Part shown: piece by piece, positions 18,440 to 25,460 of the stretch
How positions within the stretch are numbered: position 1 is the first letter of the stretch
Layout: every line of letters begins with the position of its first letter
NCBI GenBank assembly: GCA_038040485.1
Contig: JBBPIE010000009.1
Span: 145,073 to 209,072 of the forward strand
From: Onstottus_B arcticum
GTDB lineage: Bacteria > Acidobacteriota > Blastocatellia > UBA7656
Reading direction: 5' to 3'
Length of the DNA stretch: 64,000 nucleotides
The notes under the pieces: model-generated
What the model was told of the DNA's origin: nothing
Seen by the model: only the letters and a program-made list of their open reading frames with translations
The model's database searches: none
Position numbers and translations under genes: made by a program

Positions 18440-19540
18440 TCAGCGGTTCCCGCCGGCGTCGAGCGATGTCACGTCAGTTCGAATGCACGCGACTCGATGG
18501 CCGGGCCGCAACTCGATAAGAGGCGGCTTCGCGCGTTTGCACTCTTCAATGGCGATCGGACAGCGCGTGTGAAACCGGCAACCGTCCGGAGGCTTCATCG
18601 GAGCCGGCGCGTCGCCTTCCAGCCGCACTCGCTTGCTTCGTGCGCGCGGGATGGGGATCGGAATCGAGGCCAGCAGCGCCTGCGTGTATGGATGCAGAGG
18701 GCGCGCGAAAATCTCCTCGGTCTCGGCCTCTTCCACAATCTCGCCGAGGTACATAACGGCCACGCGGTTGGAAATGTGTTTTACCACCGCGAGATCGTGC
18801 GCAATAAAAAGATAAGTGAGATTGAATCGCTGCTGAAGCTCGCGAAGCAGGTTCAACACCTGCGCCTGAATCGACACATCCAGAGCCGACACCGCCTCGT
18901 CGCATACGATGAACCTGGGATTGACGGTGAGCGCCCGCGCGATGCCTATGCGCTGCCGCTGGCCTCCGGAGAACTCGTGCGGGTAACGGCGAGCGTGATC
19001 CGCACTGAGCCCGACGAGTTCGAGAAGCTCCGCAACTCGGTCTCGCGCAAGACGGCGCTTTGATAAAGCAATCGGCCGCTTTGCAAACTCCAAATCCGAG
19101 GCGAGCGAGGACTCAGTTGAGTCGATGCCGTGGACGTCTATGCCGTCGGCGTCTATGCGGTGCACGTCTATACCGTGCACAAGGATCGGTTCTTCCAGCA
19201 TTGCGCCTACGGTCATTCGCGGGTTAAGCGAGCCATAAGGGTCCTGGAAGATGATCTGCATCTGGCGGCGGATGAGCCGCAGCTCCTGTCCCTTTAGCGC
19301 CAGAACGTCGCGGCCGTCGAAGATCACGCGGCCCGAAGTCGGCTCAACCAATCGCAAAATCGCCCGTCCCGCAGTCGTCTTTCCGCAGCCCGATTCACCC
19401 ACCAGGCCAAGGGTTTGGCCTCGCGGAACCGAGAATGAAATGCCATCGACTGCGCGAACGTAGCCGACGGTCCTGGGCACCACGCCCTTTCTTACCGGGT
19501 AGTGCTTGACCAGGTCTTCGACGATTAGCAGGTCATCCAT
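18440..19540 (-). CDS. dppF: Oligopeptide/dipeptide ABC transporter ATPase (DppF/OppF-like)
   Basis: A 366-residue ATPase with Walker A GLVGESGCGKTTAGRAI, signature EFSGGQRQRIGIARAL, Walker B FIVCDEAVSALDVS and the C-terminal Opp/Dpp zone (GCRFHTRCPIAIEECK) that can hold an Fe-S cluster. It energises peptide import with the DppD-like partner encoded just upstream. Unusual: between the Q-loop (QDPYGSLNP) and the signature it has about 40 extra residues that include a pentapeptide tandem (VHGID-VHRID-ADGID-VHGID). No permease or binding-protein gene is adjacent. Confidence 0.92.
   Translation of the reverse strand: MDDLLIVEDLVKHYPVRKGVVPRTVGYVRAVDGISFSVPRGQTLGLVGESGCGKTTAGRAILRLVEPTSGRVIFDGRDVLALKGQELRLIRRQMQIIFQDPYGSLNPRMTVGAMLEEPILVHGIDVHRIDADGIDVHGIDSTESSLASDLEFAKRPIALSKRRLARDRVAELLELVGLSADHARRYPHEFSGGQRQRIGIARALTVNPRFIVCDEAVSALDVSIQAQVLNLLRELQQRFNLTYLFIAHDLAVVKHISNRVAVMYLGEIVEEAETEEIFARPLHPYTQALLASIPIPIPRARSKRVRLEGDAPAPMKPPDGCRFHTRCPIAIEECKRAKPPLIELRPGHRVACIRTDVTSLDAGGNR
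19126..19185. repeat. In-frame 15-nt tandem repeat inside dppF
   Basis: Four units of a 15-nt repeat encode (V/A)(H/D)(G/R)ID. The copies differ at silent and replacement sites, so the expansion is not brand new. It lies in the helical subdomain of the ATPase. Confidence 0.85.
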
Positions 19541-19561
19541 GACGGTTTTTCATCGTACAAC

Positions 19562-20644
19562 TCATGCAGAACCGCGGGCCATCTCTCCGACCTGCTCGGC
19601 GAAATGACATGCCGCAAGGTGTCCGCCGGCCACGTCGCGAAGCGGAGGCTCTTCCTCACAAACCGCCTGGGCCATCGAACAACGAGTGCGAAAGCGGCAG
19701 CCAGAAGGGAAGTCGAGAGGGCTCGGCACCGCGCCCGGAATGACCGCAAGCTCCCCTTTTCTTTGCGTCAGCGTCGGCAGCGACCGAAACAGCCCGTGAG
19801 TGTACGGATGCTTTGGTTTGCTGAACAATGCTTCGACTGTCGCGCTCTCGACGATCTTGCCGGCATACATCACTGCTACGCGGTCGCAAGTCTCCGCCAC
19901 GACGCCGAGGTCGTGGGTTATCAGCAGGACCGACATGCCAAGCTCGCCCTGAAGCTCGCGCAACAGGTCGAGTATCTGCGCCTGTATCGTCACGTCGAGC
20001 GCGGTCGTTGGCTCGTCGGCGATCAGCAACTGCGGGCGGCAGACCAGAGCCATCGCGATCATCGCGCGCTGCTTCATCCCGCCGGACAGTTGATGCGGGT
20101 ATTCGTCAAAGCGGATTTCAGGAGCGGCTATTCCGACTCGCTGCAGCATCTCGATCGCGAGCTCGCGCGCCTCCCGCTTCGAGATACTCTGATGTGCCCG
20201 AATCGCCTCCACGATCTGCACACCGATCGACAGAATCGGGTTGAGAGACGACATCGGCTCCTGAAACACCATCGAGATCTGATTGCCCCGGACGCGCCGG
20301 ATCTGCTTCTCGTTGAAGGTCAGGAGATCCTCTCCTCGCAGCATGATCCGGCCGGCCGCATACTCGGCGGGCGGCGACGGCAAGAGTCTTAAGATCGAGA
20401 AAGCCGTGACCGACTTGCCGCAGCCGCTCTCGCCGACAAGTCCCAGTGTTTCGCCGGATCGAATGGCGAAGCTCACGCCGTCTACTGCCTTTAACACTCC
20501 GTCGTCGGTGTGGAAGTAGACGTGCAGATCGAGAATCTCCAGCAATTGCAGATTGCGAATTGCGGATTGCGGATTGGGGCTGTTCGATTGCGGATTGCGG
20601 ATTGCGGATTGCGGATTTGGGCTGCTGCTCTCGGATTCCGGCAC
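19562..20644 (-). CDS. dppD: Oligopeptide/dipeptide ABC transporter ATPase (DppD/OppD-like)
   Basis: A 360-residue ATPase: Walker A LVGESGCGKSVTAFSIL, signature LSGGMKQRAMIAMAL, Walker B LLIADEPTTALDVT and the C-terminal FPSGCRFRTRCSMAQ. It pairs with the DppF-like gene 21 nt downstream. The GTG start at 20644 has AGAGG four bases upstream. With that start the first 33 residues come largely from an intergenic repeat (NPQSAIRNPQS units) before the normal family start near LEILDLHVYFHTDDG. A TTG or CTG at about 20548 would give the usual length but has no ribosome site. Confidence 0.9.
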   Translation of the reverse strand: MPESESSSPNPQSAIRNPQSNSPNPQSAIRNLQLLEILDLHVYFHTDDGVLKAVDGVSFAIRSGETLGLVGESGCGKSVTAFSILRLLPSPPAEYAAGRIMLRGEDLLTFNEKQIRRVRGNQISMVFQEPMSSLNPILSIGVQIVEAIRAHQSISKREARELAIEMLQRVGIAAPEIRFDEYPHQLSGGMKQRAMIAMALVCRPQLLIADEPTTALDVTIQAQILDLLRELQGELGMSVLLITHDLGVVAETCDRVAVMYAGKIVESATVEALFSKPKHPYTHGLFRSLPTLTQRKGELAVIPGAVPSPLDFPSGCRFRTRCSMAQAVCEEEPPLRDVAGGHLAACHFAEQVGEMARGSA

Positions 20645-20729
20645 GTGTCCTCTTTATCTGTAGATGTTTGATTGCGAAATCTCGGAAGATAGGGTTCTAA
20701 TCCGCAATCCGCAATCCGCAATCCGCAAT
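20545..20729. repeat. Tandem-unit hairpin (GCGGATT unit), partly inside dppD
   Basis: Left arm 20545-20620 is repeated GCGGATT, right arm 20699-20729 repeated AATCCGC. The left arm overlaps the first codons of dppD. Same unit at 22810-22901 and 38665-38757. Confidence 0.85.
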
Positions 20730-20733
20730 TCCT

Positions 20734-21141
20734 TCAGCGCTTGGGCGGGGCGAGAATGTCGCCCGCGAGGTGAATCTGTTGTTGGCCTTCGTCGCGCACT
20801 CGCCGAGCGAGTTCGCCCAGCGTTTCATCCTTGCCCTGAGTTGCGACTTTGATGACCATCGGGAGGTTCACACCGGTAACTACCTCGACCGAGGCCTGAC
20901 CCAGGAAGCTGGCGGCGATGTTTGTAGGAGTACCGCCGAACATGTCGGTGAGCAAAAGAACTCCGGCGCCAGAGTCGACCTGTTGTATTGCGCGTTCGAC
21001 CCCTTCGCGGGCGATGTCCACCTCGTCGTGCCAGCCGATCGAGACTGCAATGATGTCGTGGATTTCGCCCACGATCATCTCAGCCGCCGAGACCAACTCG
21101 TTGGCCAACTGCCCGTGAGTTACGATGACGCCGCCTATCAT
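20734..21141 (-). CDS. PTS EIIA component, mannose family
   Basis: A 135-residue EIIA-Man fold protein. The phosphorylatable histidine is in GVIVTHGQLANEL (His9), and the GVLLLTDMFGGTPTNIA segment is the family's second hallmark. No EIIB/C/D permease genes are present, so it is probably a regulatory phospho-carrier of the nitrogen-PTS kind, as is common where it sits beside rapZ, hpf and rpoN. The ATG directly abuts a repeat hairpin and has no evident ribosome site. Confidence 0.9.
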   Translation of the reverse strand: MIGGVIVTHGQLANELVSAAEMIVGEIHDIIAVSIGWHDEVDIAREGVERAIQQVDSGAGVLLLTDMFGGTPTNIAASFLGQASVEVVTGVNLPMVIKVATQGKDETLGELARRVRDEGQQQIHLAGDILAPPKR

Positions 21142-21142
21142 A

Positions 21143-21247
21143 TTTTGGATTTTTGATTTTGGATTTTGGATTTCCGAATCTTGGATTCTCGTTTCGTGAT
21201 GAGTCTTCAGTCCTCAAGCGCCAATCCAAAATCCAAAATCTAAAATC
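21143..21247. repeat. Tandem-unit hairpin (GGATTTT unit)
   Basis: Repeated GGATTTT/GATTTTT on the left, CCAAAAT/CTAAAAT on the right with about 50 nt between. It separates rapZ and the EIIA gene and reaches the EIIA start codon. Confidence 0.85.
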
Positions 21248-21249
21248 TC

Positions 21250-22125
21250 CTACACTTTGTATCGCTGCTCGTCCTTCTGAATGTCCCGATGCATAACCTT
21301 TGTCTTGTATCCAAGCTCGGTCAGCCGATCGCCGATCGCCGCAGCCACCATCACCGACCGGTGCCGGCCGCCTGTGCACCCGACACCAACGCTCAAATAA
21401 CTCTTACCCTCTCGTTGAAAGCGCGGCAGCAAATACGACAGCAAGTCCGCGAATCGAGCGATAGTATCCTCGACCTCGCTCTCCGACCGCAAGTACTCGA
21501 TCACCGCAGCGTCGCGTCCGGTGAACGGACGTAGCTCCGGAACGAAATGCGGATTCGGGAGGAATCGGACATCGAAAAGCATATCCAGCCCTCGCGGCAG
21601 CCCGTGCCGAAACCCAAACGATGAAATCGTGACGTTCAACTCATGAGCCCCGGTCTTTTCGGCGAACTGATCCTTGATCACGTCTCTCAGCGTGTGGACC
21701 GTGTGCTCCGATGTGTCTATCACGAAGTCCGACACCTCGCGGATTTCTTTGAGCAGCTCGCGCTCCTGGCGGATCGCTACCACAACGTCCTGGTCGGGAA
21801 GCGGATGAGGGCGGCGGGTCTCGCTGTAGCGCCGGAGCAACACTTCGTCGTCAGCGTCCAGAAACAACACCGTTATGTTGACGCCTTTTTCCTTCAATTC
21901 TTCGTGGATCCGCGGAAAGCTGCCGAGAAACTCGCGCGAGCGCACGTCAACCACAAAGGCCGTGCGGTCGATCTCGCTCGACTCGTCGCAGAGCCTGACG
22001 AAGGTCGGGATAAGCTGGACAGGCAGGTTGTCGATCGAGAAATAGCCGAGGTCTTCGAACGCTTTGAGCGCCGAGGACATCCCGGATCCCGAAACCCCGG
22101 TGATGATGACGACCGATACTGGCAT
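21250..22125 (-). CDS. rapZ: RapZ/YvcJ-family nucleotide-binding protein
   Basis: A 291-residue protein matching RapZ along its length: GYFSIDNLPVQLIP, FLDADDEVLLRRYSETRRPHP, DFVIDTSEHTVH, FGFRHGLPRGLDMLFDVRFLPNPH and SVGVGCTGGRHRSV. RapZ in E. coli is an RNase E adaptor controlling GlmS and binds a GlcN6P signal; in other phyla its role is open. Unusual: the Walker A lysine is replaced by methionine (GVSGSGMSSAL), encoded ATG. Upstream is a repeat hairpin and no ribosome site is seen. Confidence 0.93.
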   Translation of the reverse strand: MPVSVVIITGVSGSGMSSALKAFEDLGYFSIDNLPVQLIPTFVRLCDESSEIDRTAFVVDVRSREFLGSFPRIHEELKEKGVNITVLFLDADDEVLLRRYSETRRPHPLPDQDVVVAIRQERELLKEIREVSDFVIDTSEHTVHTLRDVIKDQFAEKTGAHELNVTISSFGFRHGLPRGLDMLFDVRFLPNPHFVPELRPFTGRDAAVIEYLRSESEVEDTIARFADLLSYLLPRFQREGKSYLSVGVGCTGGRHRSVMVAAAIGDRLTELGYKTKVMHRDIQKDEQRYKV

Positions 22126-22129
22126 AAGA

Positions 22130-22259
22130 GGCAGAAGTCAGAGGTCAGAAGTCAGAGATCAGAGGTCAGAGATCGGAGGTCAGAAATCAGTAAGAGGTCC
22201 GACTTCTGACCTCTGACCTCTGACTTCTGACTTCTGACTTCTGATCTCTGACTTCTGAC
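22130..22259. repeat. Tandem-unit hairpin (GAAGTCAGA unit)
   Basis: Left half repeats GTCAGAA/GTCAGAG, right half repeats TTCTGAC/CTCTGAC; nearly perfect self-complementarity over about 60 bp per arm. It fills the whole gap between hpf and rapZ. Confidence 0.9.
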
Positions 22260-22793
22260 TCATGGTTCGATGAGGCCGTAGTTTCCGTCGGTCCGGTGGT
22301 AGAGCACGCCAACCCGGTTGGTCTCCGCGTCGCGGAACACTATGAACTGATCCTTTGAATCCGCAAGCTCGAGCGCCGCTTCCTCCGGAGTCGTCGGCTT
22401 AACCCGGTAGCGCCGCGCCGTTATGATGCGAGGCGAGTTGGGCGCGGGTTCGATGACACCGCCGGGAACCGGGGCGATCTGTTTACTTGCAGTGCGCGAG
22501 CGATTCTTTGTTTGAAACTTCTCCTTAACCCTGAGCGCTTGCTTCTCGACCCGCCCCGCGGCGGAAGCCACCGATTGACTGAGGTCGCTGTTCTCACCAA
22601 CCGCGGTGAACACGTGGTCTCGCCAGTAGACAACTATCTCCGCGCGTTTGCGGTGTTTTTCCGCTGAAACTATCACGTGCGCCCGAACCGGGGCAGAATC
22701 AAGCACACGATCCAGCTTCTTGAGCTCCTTCTTAGCCAGCCGCTCGATCGCCGGCGTTACTTCAACATGGCGTCCGGTGAACTCGATTTCCAT
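22260..22793 (-). CDS. hpf: Ribosome hibernation promoting factor, long form
   Basis: 177 residues. The N-terminal S30AE domain runs from MEIEFTGRHVEVTPAIERLA to about residue 95; the C-terminal dimerisation domain starts near RRYRVKPTTPEEAALELA and has FIVFRDAETNRVGVLYHR. The two-domain long form dimerises 70S ribosomes into 100S particles in non-growing cells. It lies between rpoN and rapZ, a widely conserved order. Confidence 0.95.
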   Translation of the reverse strand: MEIEFTGRHVEVTPAIERLAKKELKKLDRVLDSAPVRAHVIVSAEKHRKRAEIVVYWRDHVFTAVGENSDLSQSVASAAGRVEKQALRVKEKFQTKNRSRTASKQIAPVPGGVIEPAPNSPRIITARRYRVKPTTPEEAALELADSKDQFIVFRDAETNRVGVLYHRTDGNYGLIEP

Positions 22794-22809
22794 TTGGTTG
22801 GTCTCCCTT

Positions 22810-22901
22810 TCGATTGCGGATTGCGGATTGTGGATTTCGGATCTGGCAAGAAACCGAGTTCGCGAGTTCTTTCAATCCGCAATTCGCAATCCGCAATCCT
22901 A
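22810..22901. repeat. Tandem-unit hairpin (GCGGATT unit)
   Basis: Repeated GATTGCG/GATTGTG units on the left face AATCCGC/AATTCGC units on the right across about 35 nt; lies between rpoN and hpf. Confidence 0.85.
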
Positions 22902-22903
22902 AA

Positions 22904-24466
22904 TCAGACGATGGCGCGGCGCTCACGCGAGCCTGGGATTCGCATCTGGTCGCGGTACTTGGCCACGGTGCGGCGGCTCATCTTCACGCCGTCCCTCGCC
23001 AGTCGTTTGGCTATTTCATCGTCGGTGATCGGATGGCGTGGATCCTCGTTTTCGATCATCTTCTTTATCTTGAGCTTCAGCACGCGAGTTGAAACGTCTT
23101 CGCCGGTGTCGCTGCGCATTCCCTCCGTGAAGAAGCGCCGCAGCTCATAGACGCCTTGCGGCGTGTTGACGTACTTGCGATTCACCACGCGAGAAACCGT
23201 GCTCAAGTGCATCCCGATGTCTTCGGCGACGTCCTTGAGCATCATCGGTTTCAGTGATTCGACCCCGTGATCCAGGAAATCGCGCTGACGCTCCACGATC
23301 GAAATGCACACTCGATAGATCGTTTGCCGTCGGTGTTCGATATTTTTCAGCAGGTCAACCGCCGACCGGAATCGTTCCTTGATGTAGTCGCGAGTTTCCT
23401 TGGTTGAATCTTTTGACTCCATCATCTGGCGGTAAGTCCTGTTGATTCGCAGATGAGGCATTCCGTCGTCCTCGAAGCGGATCATGTAGCCGTCGCCGAC
23501 TTTCTCGATCGTCACCTCGGGGACAACCGGCTGCGCTTCATCCGATGAATACTTGCGCCCGGGTTTAGGGTCGAGTTTCTTGATGAGTTCCATCTCCTCG
23601 AGGACTTGTTCCAAGGGAGCGCCCAGCGTCTTTGCAAGTTCGGGCAGCTTGTGAGTCTGAAGGCTCTCGAAGTGATCTTCCACCATCCGGATCGCGAGCC
23701 GGTCGCCGAATCCGTAATAGGCCAATTGAAGCAGCAGCGACTCGCGCACGTCGCGGGCGGCCACGCCCACCGGATCCAGGAACTGCACTGTGCGCAGCGC
23801 CCGCTCGACTACCGCGCTCGGCCACGGCCCCATCGCGGCGATCTCCTCGACGGTCGCGTCCAGAAACCCTGTGTTCTCGTCGAGGTTGCCGATTATCGCT
23901 TCGCCTGCGGCCAGCACGTCTTCCGGCTCGTCGGTCAGATGAAGCTGCCAGATCAACTGTTCCTGAAGCGATTGCCGCCGCGTCAGCATGTTCTCGAAGG
24001 AAACCTCGTCCTTCGCTTCGTACTCGTGAGTCTTGTAGCCGGGGTCGAGGTACTCTTCGAAGGTTGACCCGAAGTCAACTTCCTGAAAGGAGTCACGTTC
24101 GCGGTCGGGCTCGGCCTCGCCGTCGATTGGACCAGGCTCCACGGGGCTCGAAGCGAGAGCTTCGACTTCGCTTGCCGATATGAGATCGGCTCCGGATCCA
24201 GCCTGCGGGTTAGCGCTTTCGGCGGGCGCCGAAAGGTCGGCGGTCGTCGCGTCGATGCTTGCGACATCGTCGGCGAGCGACGAGGTCTCATCGGCGCCCT
24301 CGCCGGGCGCGACTTCGTCGAGAACCGGGTTCGCGGACAACTCGGCCGTGACCATATCAGCCAGCTCGAGCTTGGTCATCGCCAGCAGCTCGATTCGCTG
24401 CCGCATCTGCGGCGTCAGCACCAGACGCTGCGAAAGAGTATTGGCTAGGTATGGCTTCACCGACAT
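22904..24466 (-). CDS. rpoN: RNA polymerase sigma-54 factor
   Basis: About 520 residues. Region I with LSQRLVLTPQMRQRIELLAM, an acidic linker (residues about 50-150), the core-binding domain, a helix-turn-helix near DIGMHLSTVSRVVNRKYV and the C-terminal RpoN box (MSRRTVAKYRDQMRIPGSR) that reads the -24 element. It directs transcription from enhancer-dependent promoters. ATG at 24466 chosen because the family begins MSVKPYL; an upstream TTG lies in a repeat. Confidence 0.95.
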   Translation of the reverse strand: MSVKPYLANTLSQRLVLTPQMRQRIELLAMTKLELADMVTAELSANPVLDEVAPGEGADETSSLADDVASIDATTADLSAPAESANPQAGSGADLISASEVEALASSPVEPGPIDGEAEPDRERDSFQEVDFGSTFEEYLDPGYKTHEYEAKDEVSFENMLTRRQSLQEQLIWQLHLTDEPEDVLAAGEAIIGNLDENTGFLDATVEEIAAMGPWPSAVVERALRTVQFLDPVGVAARDVRESLLLQLAYYGFGDRLAIRMVEDHFESLQTHKLPELAKTLGAPLEQVLEEMELIKKLDPKPGRKYSSDEAQPVVPEVTIEKVGDGYMIRFEDDGMPHLRINRTYRQMMESKDSTKETRDYIKERFRSAVDLLKNIEHRRQTIYRVCISIVERQRDFLDHGVESLKPMMLKDVAEDIGMHLSTVSRVVNRKYVNTPQGVYELRRFFTEGMRSDTGEDVSTRVLKLKIKKMIENEDPRHPITDDEIAKRLARDGVKMSRRTVAKYRDQMRIPGSRERRAIV

Positions 24467-24477
24467 GGCTGACAAAG

Positions 24478-24545
24478 GCAAAAAGGCAAAACGAAAAAGG
24501 CAAAAGTCCGACTCCGACTCTCTCCCTTTTTCCTTTTGCCAGCTT
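24478..24545. repeat. Tandem-unit hairpin (AAAAGGC unit)
   Basis: Repeated GGCAAAA on one side and CTTTTTCC/TTTTGCC on the other, with about 20 nt between. It lies just upstream of rpoN. Confidence 0.8.
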
Positions 24546-24546
24546 T

Positions 24547-24624
24547 AGTAGCATAGACTTTAGTCTGTGTCCGCAACCCTGATGAATCAACCTCCACCGG
24601 ACACAGACTAAAGTCTATGCTACT
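24547..24624. repeat. Perfect 27-bp inverted repeat
   Basis: AGTAGCATAGACTTTAGTCT... at 24547-24573 is exactly complementary to 24598-24624, with a 24-nt centre. Each arm contains its own near-palindrome AGACTTTAGTCT. MITE-like or REP-like; sits between lptB and rpoN. Confidence 0.88.
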
Positions 24625-24632
24625 TCCGCCTT

Positions 24633-25445
24633 TCACATTCTAAAGTTCTCTCCGAGGTATACTCGTTTTACTTCTTCATCCCGCGTAAGTTCTTCAGGTG
24701 TTCCGGCCCGGAATATCTGGCCGTCGTTAATTATATACGCTCTGTCGGTAATCGCCAGAGTCTCGCGCACGTTGTGATCGGTTATCAGCACACCGATCCC
24801 GCGCGCTCTGAGTTTCTGCAGTATCTTTTGTATGTCCATCACCGCGATCGGGTCGATGCCGGCGAAGGGCTCGTCGAGCAGGATAAACCGCGGCTCGATC
24901 ACCAAACATCGCGCGATCTCGGTTCGCCGGCGCTCGCCTCCCGAAAGCTGATACGCCTTGGTGTGCCGAACGTAGGCGATGTCCAGTTCGCTTAGCAACA
25001 ACTCGAGGCGATGCTCGCGCTCTGCCTTTGTGAGGGGCAGCGTCTGCAGCACAAGCAGGATGTTGTCTTCCACGGTTAGCTTGCGAAAAACCGACGCTTC
25101 CTGGGGTAAGTAACTTATGCCATTCCGCGCGCGCAGATACATCGGCAGCCGCGAGATGTCCTTCGAGTCGAGATACACAACGCCGCTGTCAGGCCTTTCG
25201 AGTCCGACGATCATGTAGAAAATCGTCGTCTTACCCGCGCCGTTCGGACCCAGCAGTCCGACTATTTCAGCCTGGCGAATATCGAGCGACACATTGTCAA
25301 CGACCGTGCGTTTGCGGTAGGACTTTTTGAGGCGCTCGACTCCCAGTACACTGACCGGAGCTTCCGGTCTTATCGCGTTTTGTTCGGCTTGTGGCAGGTT
25401 GATTGTTTCGGCTTGAGACGCGGCCAAGGACACTTCTTTCACCAT
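24633..25445 (-). CDS. lptB: LPS export ABC transporter ATPase LptB
   Basis: 270 residues. Walker A LLGPNGAGKTTIFYMIVG, Q-loop ISYLPQEASVFRKLTVEDNI, signature LSGGERRRTEIARCL and Walker B FILLDEPFAGIDPIA are all typical of LptB, which with LptFG extracts lipopolysaccharide from the inner membrane. It has about 30 extra N-terminal residues before the usual start at LGVERLKKSYRKRTVV. The gene follows the LptC/LptA-like gene by 15 nt. Confidence 0.95.
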   Translation of the reverse strand: MVKEVSLAASQAETINLPQAEQNAIRPEAPVSVLGVERLKKSYRKRTVVDNVSLDIRQAEIVGLLGPNGAGKTTIFYMIVGLERPDSGVVYLDSKDISRLPMYLRARNGISYLPQEASVFRKLTVEDNILLVLQTLPLTKAEREHRLELLLSELDIAYVRHTKAYQLSGGERRRTEIARCLVIEPRFILLDEPFAGIDPIAVMDIQKILQKLRARGIGVLITDHNVRETLAITDRAYIINDGQIFRAGTPEELTRDEEVKRVYLGENFRM

Positions 25446-25460
25446 CTGTGCGCTGCTGAC

